From: Phycisphaerae bacterium
Lineage (GTDB): Bacteria; Planctomycetota; Phycisphaerae; UBA1845; UTPLA1
Assembly (NCBI GenBank): GCA_016935885.1
Contig: JAFGQA010000227.1
Coordinates: forward strand, 1 to 11,560
Reading direction: 5' to 3'
Length of the DNA: 11,560 nt
Below the pieces are notes generated by a model that made no database searches, had not been told where the DNA came from, and saw only the letters and a list, made by a program, of their open reading frames with translations. The stretch's first letter is position 1. The number at the start of each line of letters is the position of its first letter. This document shows positions 5,302 to 11,560 of the stretch, piece by piece. A program made the position numbers and the translations under genes.

Positions 5302-6249
5302 TCAGTAGTAAACGGTCCTGGTCCGGTGGTGGTTCGTCGCAATGTCTTCAGTGCGAGCCAGGCTCCACAAATACCAGTCGATCTGCCACGCCGGGGCTGG
5401 CTTGCCGGCCTTCTCGACCGCGGCACGCATCCGATCCACCACGTGAATCGTCGCGGCCCGGATTTCAACTTCCTCCTCGGAGTCCATGGCGATCTCTTCC
5501 TCGCGGTCAATCGCCTCGGCCAGTTCCGGCGCCAGACGGAGCATCCCGAGATGACGCAGCGCCTGCGGCACGCGATAGTCGGCAAACGCCGTCAATTCGG
5601 CCAGGCCGTCCAACGATGGATGCCCCTGTGCCTGCCACGCCATTGCGACGTCCAACGCGCAAATCTGGGCCCGCTTCATGAAATACACCGGCTGCCCGCG
5701 ATAGGTGCTCACGTCCCGGAAGGAGTCGAAATTGGTCATCAGCAGGACGGCTAGCGGCCAAGCCTGTGAGTTCACCGACTCGACCGCGTTCATGAACTGC
5801 CCGTCGAACCGATCGACCACAACCTGCCCCGTCTCACGGACGATGCGTTCCCGCTCATCCATCAGCAGCAACTGGCCAGTGCCACCAAGCACTTGGCGAA
5901 TGTCCTCGCTGGACACCTTGAGCCAGTATTCCGGATCACACCACTCCGGTTCGCACCGTGCCGCGAGCATCAGCGAGACAAACATTGCCTCAAACCGCCG
6001 GTATGTCTCGCCGCGCCACGTGATCTTGATTGGATCCGGGGACCAGAAGCAGAAGTTGAGCGCGTCGACCAGGAGCACCAGATTCGCCAGCTTGGCCGGA
6101 GAACCCGGCAGGTTGGCCAGCAGATCGTGACCCATCGGGTGCAGCGACGCGTGCCGGACCTCCGCGGCCCACCGTTCGATCGCCGCGTCGTCGATGGACA
6201 CGTGCTTCGCCTGGGCCACCACCGGCTGCGTTGTATCGAGCACCAGCAC
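5302..6249 (-). CDS. qng1: Queuosine 5'-phosphate N-glycosylase/hydrolase (Qng1, DUF2419 family)
   Basis: This 315-residue cytoplasmic enzyme should hydrolyse queuosine 5'-monophosphate to queuine and ribose 5-phosphate, so that the base can be reinserted into tRNA. I recognise the DUF2419/Qng1 family from the ordered blocks DALNFCFW (62-69), FRDV (177-180), KRAQI (192-196), FADYRVPQALRHLG (222-235), EVEIR (260-264), WYLW (292-295) and a C-terminus HHRTRTVYY (307-315); the human protein C9orf64 has nearly the same blocks. Asp224 of FADYR is a good catalytic candidate. The length is slightly below that of the human enzyme. The start is uncertain: GTG 6249 begins the frame, without a clear Shine-Dalgarno sequence, and alignment to the family suggests that little is missing. 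DUF1571 follows after 37 bp. No queuosine synthesis gene or tRNA-guanine transglycosylase is in the window. Confidence 0.9.
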   Translation of the reverse strand: MLVLDTTQPVVAQAKHVSIDDAAIERWAAEVRHASLHPMGHDLLANLPGSPAKLANLVLLVDALNFCFWSPDPIKITWRGETYRRFEAMFVSLMLAARCEPEWCDPEYWLKVSSEDIRQVLGGTGQLLLMDERERIVRETGQVVVDRFDGQFMNAVESVNSQAWPLAVLLMTNFDSFRDVSTYRGQPVYFMKRAQICALDVAMAWQAQGHPSLDGLAELTAFADYRVPQALRHLGMLRLAPELAEAIDREEEIAMDSEEEVEIRAATIHVVDRMRAAVEKAGKPAPAWQIDWYLWSLARTEDIATNHHRTRTVYY

Positions 6250-6304
6250 AGGCGCAAATGGTAGCCCCCGCTCTTTTACAGGGCAAGCACACCGCGCGAG
6301 GCGG

Positions 6305-6386
6305 CTCGAAGCCAGGTTGGCCGCTGCGCGGATGACGCAACAGCCGCAACAACTCGAAGATCGGCTTGCCGTTTGGCGGATGACGC
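6305..6386. repeat. Diverged two-unit tandem repeat with a dispersed 20-bp block
   Basis: Segments 6305-6338 and 6353-6386 align without gaps at 26 of 34 positions, with a period of 48 bp; both start CTCGAAG and end GCGGATGACGC. The 20 bp at 6363-6382 are a perfect reverse complement of 787-806. The repeats fill much of the 193-bp divergent spacer (6250-6442) between the qng1 and M32 carboxypeptidase genes. No clear promoter was found there; TTGCCG (6366-6371) and TATCGT (6389-6394), 17 bp apart, are a weak plus-strand possibility. Confidence 0.65.
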
Positions 6387-6442
6387 CATATCGTCGGCGT
6401 CCTCAGCCAGAACCTCTTTCGAGTTGAAAGGACACACAATCC

Positions 6443-7936
6443 ATGTCCGACACCTACGACACCTTCATCGCCGCCGTCCGTGAGATCGGCCAACTCGGGA
6501 CGATCGAATCCCTGCTAGACTGGGACTCGGAAACCTACATGCCGCCCAACGGCCTGGCCATCCGTGCCGAGCAACTCGCCCTGCTGGCTTCCCTCGCACA
6601 CCAACGACTTGCGGATCCACGACTGGCCGATCTGTTGTCGAGGCTCGATGGGACAGTCGCCGACGCCGTGCAACTGACCAACGTCCGCGAGATGCGCCGC
6701 CTGCACGACCGCGCCGTCAAGATCCCGGACGAGATCGTGCGCCGCATTGCCCGCGTCACCACGATCGCCAAGGACGTATGGGCCAAGGCCCGCGAGAAGT
6801 CCAACTTCCCGAGGTTCGCCCCGCACCTTGCCGAACTGCTGGACCTCAAACGCCAAGTCGCCGACCTGATCGGACACGACGGCGATCGCTACGACCCACT
6901 GCTGGACGAATTCGAGCCGGGGGCCAGGACAGCCGACATCGCCGAGCTATTCGCCTCCCTGCGCGAGCCGCTATCCGCCTTTGCGAGGCAATTGACCGAA
7001 TCGAAGCGCCAACCCGACGTATCGCTTCTTCACCGCCGTTTTCCAAAGGAGGCCCAACGGCGTCTCGCCCGCCGCTTGGCAGAGGCCATCGGCTTCGACT
7101 TCAGCAGCGGACGCGTGGACGTCTCCACGCATCCCTTTTGCTCGGGCGCCGGTCCCGGCGACGTCCGATTCACAACGCGCTACTGCGAGGACTTCTTCAA
7201 CGCCGCCATCTTCGGCGTCTTGCACGAGGCCGGCCACGGGCTGTACGAGCAGGGCCTCGATTCCAAGCACCTCTTCACCCCGATGGGCCAGGCCGTCAGC
7301 CTTGGGATCCACGAGTCCCAATCTCGGATGTGGGAGAACTTGGTCGGCCGAAGTCGGGCGTTCTGGGAGCTGTTCTATCCCGAGTGCCAGCGCGAGTTCG
7401 CCGGCGCCCTCGGCGGTGTCTCCATGGACGACTTCTACTCGGCGATCAACGCCGTCGGCCCGTCGCCGATTCGCGTGGAGGCCGACGAAGTGACTTATAA
7501 CCTCCATATCATCCTGCGATTCGAGTTGGAGCGGGCGATGATCGACGGTTCCTTGGCCGTCGAGGACATCCCGGAGGCATGGAACGCCAAGATGCGGGAC
7601 CTGCTGGGCATCACCCCGGATAACGATGCCGAAGGCTGCCTCCAGGACATTCACTGGTCACACGGCACATTCGGCTACTTTCCCACCTATGCCCTTGGAA
7701 ACCTCTATGCTGCCCAGTTTTATGCGGCCGCGGAACGGGCCATCCCCGACATGACCGACCGCCTGCGCCGCGGCGATCTCGCCACGTTGCTCGAATGGCT
7801 CCGCGCGAACATCCACCGGCACGGCGAGCGTTACCGCGCCAACGAGCTTGTAAGGGAAGTCACCGGCGAGCCGCTGTCGATTGAGCCGTTTGTCCGATAC
7901 ATCCGGGCCAAGTATTCCCAGATCTACGGGCTTTAG
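6443..7936 (+). CDS. Thermostable carboxypeptidase 1-type metallopeptidase (M32, Taq family)
   Basis: This 497-residue cytoplasmic zinc carboxypeptidase removes C-terminal amino acids from peptides. The full M32 signature is present: LLDWDSETYMPP (24-35), where most members have a similar W-D-x-x-T/x-MP pattern; HEAGH (261-265) with zinc ligands His261 and His265 and catalytic Glu262; IHESQSRMWEN (289-299), whose Glu291 is the third ligand; IRVEADEVTYNLHI, the substrate-binding strand near 350; and IHWSHGTFGYFPTYALGN near 410. The length is standard for the family, and there is no signal peptide. AAAGGA (6427-6432) lies 10 nt before ATG 6443. The gene stands alone, divergent from qng1 and followed by a 422-bp spacer. 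Peptide turnover is the likely role, and nothing ties it to its neighbours. Confidence 0.95.
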   Translation: MSDTYDTFIAAVREIGQLGTIESLLDWDSETYMPPNGLAIRAEQLALLASLAHQRLADPRLADLLSRLDGTVADAVQLTNVREMRRLHDRAVKIPDEIVRRIARVTTIAKDVWAKAREKSNFPRFAPHLAELLDLKRQVADLIGHDGDRYDPLLDEFEPGARTADIAELFASLREPLSAFARQLTESKRQPDVSLLHRRFPKEAQRRLARRLAEAIGFDFSSGRVDVSTHPFCSGAGPGDVRFTTRYCEDFFNAAIFGVLHEAGHGLYEQGLDSKHLFTPMGQAVSLGIHESQSRMWENLVGRSRAFWELFYPECQREFAGALGGVSMDDFYSAINAVGPSPIRVEADEVTYNLHIILRFELERAMIDGSLAVEDIPEAWNAKMRDLLGITPDNDAEGCLQDIHWSHGTFGYFPTYALGNLYAAQFYAAAERAIPDMTDRLRRGDLATLLEWLRANIHRHGERYRANELVREVTGEPLSIEPFVRYIRAKYSQIYGL

Positions 7937-7992
7937 CCGGGACCAACGCTCGTCCTTGCACCGCCCAATGGAGGACGCCCGGGGGACGCCGC

Positions 7993-8142
7993 TCACGGCA
8001 CAAACCTACCAGGAATATCCGATTGCGTGAGCGGGCCGCCAGGTTGATTCTGGCCGGCCGTGATCTGGAGGCTCCCGGCTTCGCCACTGGACGCCCGATA
8101 TCTAAGGTAATTGCGGATTTGGACTTGCATTGGAACGGTCAT
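7993..8142 (-). CDS. Possible small protein (low confidence)
   Basis: A 49-codon frame begins at ATG 8142 (MTVPMQVQIRNYL...) and ends with PGRFVP and a TGA at 7993. The composition looks protein-like, with few Arg-rich runs of the kind that mark shadow frames in GC-rich DNA, and it occupies an otherwise empty spacer. Against it, there is no Shine-Dalgarno sequence, third positions are not clearly GC-rich, and I recognise no family. It could also be the decayed end of a former gene. Confidence 0.22.
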   Translation of the reverse strand: MTVPMQVQIRNYLRYRASSGEAGSLQITAGQNQPGGPLTQSDIPGRFVP

Positions 8143-8158
8143 CGGCGTACATTCTAAT
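8130..8158 (+). promoter_or_regulatory. Candidate sigma-70-type promoter for the secretin gene
   Basis: TTGGAA (8130-8135, 4/6) and TCTAAT (8153-8158, 5/6) are separated by 17 bp. A start near 8165 would give an mRNA leader of about 190 nt. The spacing is ideal and the region is locally AT-richer than its surroundings, but the -35 element is imperfect. Confidence 0.42.
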
Positions 8159-8345
8159 AGCACACTGGCGTGATTGAGCTTGGGCGGACACAGAGCGTCT
8201 ACAGATGCCCCCCCTACCAAACAGACCATACCGTCCAGGTCAGTGAAGAAGAGAGGGAAGACCCGCCAGACCTTCCGCCAGCACGACGACAGATGGCATC
8301 GCACGGCCCTTGTCGGTTCGTCGCGCGGCGAACCAGATTCGTTGC

Positions 8346-8352
8346 AAAGGAG
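8346..8352 (+). promoter_or_regulatory. Ribosome binding site fixing the secretin start
   Basis: AAAGGAG lies 6 nt before ATG 8359. The frame remains open upstream to a GTG at 8170, but starting at 8359 puts a clean signal peptide at the N-terminus. Confidence 0.85.
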
Positions 8353-8358
8353 ATTCCC

Positions 8359-11259
8359 ATGGTGCGGCTCCGCATTCTAGGTGGCGCGTTGATCGTGTCG
8401 CTCATCTTGGCAGGAGGTGTGGTCCAGGCCGACGACCAGGACACCTCAGCCGACCAACAACTGGCCAAAGCGATCGAGCTATACAAAGCCGGTGACTATG
8501 AGGCCTCGCACCGGTTGCTGAGCGACATCGACTCAGACGATCTATCCGGCGAGGACCAGCAAGTGGTCTTCCAGAAATACGCGGCATCCGCGGAGGAGGC
8601 CGTCAAGAACATCGCTGCCGCCAAGGATGACTTCGCCAAGGCCGAGAAGGCCTTGAAAGCCGGAGACAAGGCAGAGGGCAAGAAGCTGCTCGAGCGGGTC
8701 GTTGCCAACAAGTTCGCGCCGGCAGACCTGAAGCGGAGGGCCCAGGCAAAGCTGACGGAAACCACCGTGGAATCCGCCCCTCCGCCCGGGCCCGCCAAGC
8801 CGGCACCGTCACAGGCGACGGCGTCCGGTCAATCTTCACTGCTCGACCAATTATCCATGGAGTACGAACTGCTGTGGCAACAGGCCGTCAAGACCTATCG
8901 CGACACCGAGGCCAAGATCCGCAAGGCGGTGCTGGCGAACGATTTCGCCGAGGCCCATCGCCTGTTGGACTTCGCCGAGCAGACGATTGAATTAAACCGT
9001 CGATACGCTTCGCCTGCCGGCCGGTATGAGGACTACCGTAATCAGGCTCGCGACCTCGAGCAGTTCGTCAAAGACGAGGAAGCGGAATACGAAGAACAAG
9101 TCATCAAAGAGAAATACGACGAAATCGCCCAGCGGGAGACGACCCGCCTCGAACGAATCCAACGAACCAAGCAGCGGCAGATTCAACAACTCATGGACCA
9201 GGCCGGCGAGCTTCGCAAGGAGCGACGCTACGACGAGGCGATCCAGGTCCTGGAACAAGTCCTCGCAATCGATCCCGAGCACAACCAAGCGGCGCTCTCA
9301 AAGGAAATCCTCGGCGACTTGGCCATCGCCATCCGCGACTTCAAGGCGGTCCGCGATCGGCACACGCAGGCCCAGGATTTATTCGTCGAGAACGACGAGA
9401 CGGGCATCCCGTGGCACAAGGACATCATCTACCCGAAGGACTGGCCGGAGATCACGGCCAGGCGTGGGCGGGGCGTCGAAGAGGAGGCCGAACCACGGGT
9501 GAATAGAGAGGCTCGCGAGAAGCTTGCCAAGAGGGCGCCTGAGCTGCGGTTCGACGCCCAGCCGTTTGAAGACGTTATCGAAGCCCTGCGGACCTACACC
9601 GGGCTGAATATCATACCGAACTGGGCGGCCCTTGAGGCATCGGCGATCGAGAAGGACGCCGAGGTCTCCCTCAGACTGCAAGCCGAAAGCGTCTCGTTCG
9701 AGAAGGCCCTGGAACTGATCCTGGAGGAGGTCGGTGCCGGCGAGGTCGAGTTGGCTTATACGATCGACGAGGGAGTCATCCGCATCTCCACGAAGGATGA
9801 TCTGAGCCGCAAGACGCTGATTCGTGTGTACAACGTGCAGGATCTCCTGATCTCCGTGCCCACCTTCCGAGGCCGAAGGATCAACCTCGACGAGGTCGGT
9901 CAGAACCAACAGGAAGGCGGCCTCGGCGGCGGGCGGTACCTCGAAGGTGGCGGTGGCCAGGGCGGCCAGGGCGGCGGGATGTTCGGTGGCGGCGAGAGCG
10001 GTGATGACGACGATACCGCGGATGTTGGCGAAGACCCCCTCGAGCCGATCATCGAGCTCATTCAGCAGACCATCGACCCGGAGAGCTGGCGCGAGGCCGG
10101 CGGCAACGTGGGCTCGATCCAATCCCTGCACCAGCAGCTTATCGTGACCCAGACCGCGACGGCGCACAACGAGCTTCGCGACCTGCTGCGCGAGCTTCGC
10201 AAGGCGAGGGCGTTGCAGATCGGCGTCGAGGCGCGGTATATCACCATTTCGCGGAACTGGCTCGAGCAGATCGGCGTCGATCTCGACATCGTCCTGAACA
10301 ACGGTAATGCCGGGTACGACAGGACCACGATCCTCGATCCTGTCACGAACAATCCCGTGCTGGTCCCGCGGCAGTTCTCGCGGAACGGATTCACGCCAGG
10401 TGCCCCGGGCGGCGTCGGAATTACGCTGCCGACACAGCCGTTCCCGCAGCCATACGGCCAGCCCGGCCTGGTTCCGGCCTCCGGAAACGTCGGCCCGGCC
10501 TCCGGCAGCATGACGCGGATACCGATGGTCAACAACACGCTCGATCTGGCCTCGCCGTCCGACACGAACGTCGGCGGGACGCTCGGCAGCCTGGTGAACT
10601 CGACGCCGGCGTTCCAGATCTTCGGCAGCTTCCTGGACAACATCCAGGTGGACTTCCTCCTGCGCGCGACGCAGGTGGACAGGCGGGCCAGCGACCTCGA
10701 CGCGCCTCGGCTCGTTTTGTTCGACGGTCAGCGGGCGTGCTTCGAGTCGTTCATCGAGCAAGACTACATCGCCGCATTGACGCCGATCATCGGTGACAAC
10801 GCCGGCGCCTTCTTGCCGCGCGTCAACACGGCCCTCACCGGCCGGTCGCTCGACGTCCAGGCGACGGTGTCGGCGGACCGGCGCTATGTGACCATGACCA
10901 TTCGGACGTTTACGCGCGTGACCGGCGATTTCAGAACGGTCTTCTTCGGCGGCAGTAACACCGTCGGTTCAGGTTTCGTCGAGCTGGCCACGCAGACGAC
11001 CCAGCAGATCCGGACCACGGTCTCGGTGCCCGACGGCGGCACGCTCCTCATCGGCGGCTTGAAGCTCTCCGGCGAACGCGACGTGGATGCCGGGGTGCCG
11101 ATCCTGTCGAGGATCCCGATCCTCAAGCGGGCGTTCTCGAACACGTCGAACGTCAAGGACGACCAGGTTCTGCTGATCCTGATCAAGCCGACGATCATCA
11201 TCCAGGACGAAGAGGAGGCGAAGCAGTTTCCGACGCTGTCGTCGCTTGTGAATCCGTGA
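8359..11259 (+). CDS. Secretin-family outer-membrane channel protein (GspD/PilQ-like) with long helical N-terminus
   Basis: This 966-residue protein probably forms a multimeric outer-membrane pore. A signal peptide ends at VVQA (cleavage after residue 24). Then come TPR-like helices (about 31-130), a Pro/Ala linker (138-160), a helical and coiled-coil segment with many Glu/Lys/Arg (173-281), another TPR-like pair ending in LAIDPEHNQAAL (278-312), an STN/N0-like domain (about 390-480: LRFDAQPFEDVIEALRTYTG), a Gly-rich then Asp-rich linker (518-562), an N1-like domain (562-617), and the secretin beta-domain (about 620-955). A Pro/Gly/Asn-rich insert occupies about 645-755. The diagnostic end is VPDGGTLLIGGL (from 890), then VPILSRIPILKRAF and LLILIKPTIII. 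No lipobox or obvious S-domain is present, and no pilus, ATPase or pseudopilin gene is in view, so type II versus type IV pilus use is undecided. Confidence 0.9.
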   Translation: MVRLRILGGALIVSLILAGGVVQADDQDTSADQQLAKAIELYKAGDYEASHRLLSDIDSDDLSGEDQQVVFQKYAASAEEAVKNIAAAKDDFAKAEKALKAGDKAEGKKLLERVVANKFAPADLKRRAQAKLTETTVESAPPPGPAKPAPSQATASGQSSLLDQLSMEYELLWQQAVKTYRDTEAKIRKAVLANDFAEAHRLLDFAEQTIELNRRYASPAGRYEDYRNQARDLEQFVKDEEAEYEEQVIKEKYDEIAQRETTRLERIQRTKQRQIQQLMDQAGELRKERRYDEAIQVLEQVLAIDPEHNQAALSKEILGDLAIAIRDFKAVRDRHTQAQDLFVENDETGIPWHKDIIYPKDWPEITARRGRGVEEEAEPRVNREAREKLAKRAPELRFDAQPFEDVIEALRTYTGLNIIPNWAALEASAIEKDAEVSLRLQAESVSFEKALELILEEVGAGEVELAYTIDEGVIRISTKDDLSRKTLIRVYNVQDLLISVPTFRGRRINLDEVGQNQQEGGLGGGRYLEGGGGQGGQGGGMFGGGESGDDDDTADVGEDPLEPIIELIQQTIDPESWREAGGNVGSIQSLHQQLIVTQTATAHNELRDLLRELRKARALQIGVEARYITISRNWLEQIGVDLDIVLNNGNAGYDRTTILDPVTNNPVLVPRQFSRNGFTPGAPGGVGITLPTQPFPQPYGQPGLVPASGNVGPASGSMTRIPMVNNTLDLASPSDTNVGGTLGSLVNSTPAFQIFGSFLDNIQVDFLLRATQVDRRASDLDAPRLVLFDGQRACFESFIEQDYIAALTPIIGDNAGAFLPRVNTALTGRSLDVQATVSADRRYVTMTIRTFTRVTGDFRTVFFGGSNTVGSGFVELATQTTQQIRTTVSVPDGGTLLIGGLKLSGERDVDAGVPILSRIPILKRAFSNTSNVKDDQVLLILIKPTIIIQDEEEAKQFPTLSSLVNP

Positions 11260-11441
11260 GAGGCGACCCGTTGGCTGGTAGCCCCTGGTAGCTGCTGGTA
11301 CCGCGTTTCACGAGTTTCGAGACTATCCGCGTGCCGCGGGTGCAGCGTGCCGCGGGTGACTTGCCTGCCTGTGGGGCTGTGGGGCGAGCCGCCAGCGTGC
11401 GCGTCCATGTGGCGGCCCACTCTTATCGCTGAAGCGAACTC
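11260..11441. repeat. Spacer after the secretin gene with short direct repeats
   Basis: GCGTGCCGCGGGTG occurs twice (11329-11342 and 11345-11358), giving a 16-bp tandem unit. CTGGTAG and GCTGGTA motifs are also repeated at about 11275-11300. No gene and no clear intrinsic terminator were found. The GC-rich GTGCC modules resemble worn pieces of the palindromic family seen at 1-80 and 3302-3561, but the match is too short to be sure. Confidence 0.5.
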
Positions 11442-11560
11442 CTAGAGCAGTTTGAGCTTGAGCTTGCCTATGGCGCCGACGCCGATCGGAACCGCGACCG
11501 TGAGGGAGCGGTCAGCGTTCACCCTTGAGGAACGTCGGCAAACTGGTCATCCCCGTCGGC
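11442..11560 (-). other. Possible 3' end of a minus-strand gene (very tentative)
   Basis: Read on the minus strand, a frame ends with LTVAVPIGVGAIGKLKLKLL and a TAG at 11442-11444. The sequence entering from the window edge runs in a different frame (ADGDDQFADVPQG) and stops at 11519. One extra G in the GGG run near 11523 would join the two frames into one protein tail. This could be a decayed or frameshifted gene, or chance; too little is visible to choose. Confidence 0.15.

Larger units (their letters stand above)
7937..8358. other. 422-bp spacer between the carboxypeptidase and secretin genes
   Basis: No firm gene lies here. A loose hairpin with arms CGTCCT (7951-7956) and AGGACG (7972-7977) follows the carboxypeptidase stop but lacks a T-run. 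A promoter candidate lies at 8130-8158. Just before the secretin Shine-Dalgarno, GGTTCG (8315-8320) and CGAACC (8329-8334) can form a stem in the mRNA leader. A possible 49-codon minus-strand reading frame is listed separately. Confidence 0.6.

Noticed and set aside
7951..7977. Intrinsic terminator after the M32 carboxypeptidase gene
   Set aside because: The stem is only 6 bp with a 15-base loop and no T-run follows.
8170..8358. 63-codon N-terminal extension of the secretin from GTG 8170
   Set aside because: The extension is hydrophilic and would bury the signal peptide; ATG 8359 has an ideal AAAGGAG site.
9379..10761. Minus-strand open frame of about 460 codons inside the secretin gene
   Set aside because: It is Arg/Leu/Asp-rich, has no motif or ribosome binding site, and is fully antisense to a well-supported secretin frame; long shadow frames are expected at this GC content.

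Overview
The window reads as a piece of a GC-rich planctomycete chromosome, probably Phycisphaerae-like. This placement is an inference from gene content: a DUF1571-type lipoprotein, a DUF6599-like lipoprotein, a zinc-ribbon/FHA protein, a secretin with a long helical N-terminus, and modular palindromic repeats between genes. No rRNA, tRNA, CRISPR array, transposase or phage gene was seen.

Layout. Positions 1-80 hold one copy of an ~80-bp palindromic repeat whose edge overlaps the plsC stop codon. plsC (78-722) and cmk (889-1557) lie on the minus strand in the order cmk then plsC, behind a near-consensus sigma-70-type promoter at 1594-1622. A second promoter, back to back with it, points the other way into a predicted lipoprotein gene (1721-2812), followed by a small Lys/Ala/Glu-rich lipoprotein gene (2901-3281). 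Positions 3282-3593 carry a 60-bp nested palindrome and a second copy of the ~80-bp repeat. A zinc-ribbon/FHA/tail-anchor protein follows (3594-4304) and converges, with a 24-bp overlap, on a DUF1571 lipoprotein gene (4281-5264, minus). Upstream of that gene on the same strand is a Qng1/DUF2419 queuosine-salvage glycosylase gene (5302-6249). After a short repeat-bearing divergent spacer comes an M32 carboxypeptidase gene (6443-7936), a 422-bp spacer with a promoter candidate, and a 966-residue secretin-family protein (8359-11259). The last 301 bp hold short tandem repeats and possibly the end of a minus-strand gene.

How the genes fit together. PlsC makes phosphatidic acid and Cmk supplies CDP, hence CTP, so both feed CDP-diacylglycerol synthesis; they look like one transcription unit. 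Three proteins (1721-2812, 2901-3281, 4281-5264) have lipoprotein-type signal peptides, and the secretin has an ordinary one, so the window is rich in envelope genes. The Qng1 homologue suggests that the organism recovers queuine from queuosine 5'-phosphate. It shares an apparent operon with the DUF1571 gene, but no functional link is evident. There is no clear multi-gene defence or secretion system: the secretin has no pilus or type II secretion partners in view. The most unusual material is the Qng1 gene, the secretin's extended N-terminus and the interspersed palindromic repeats.
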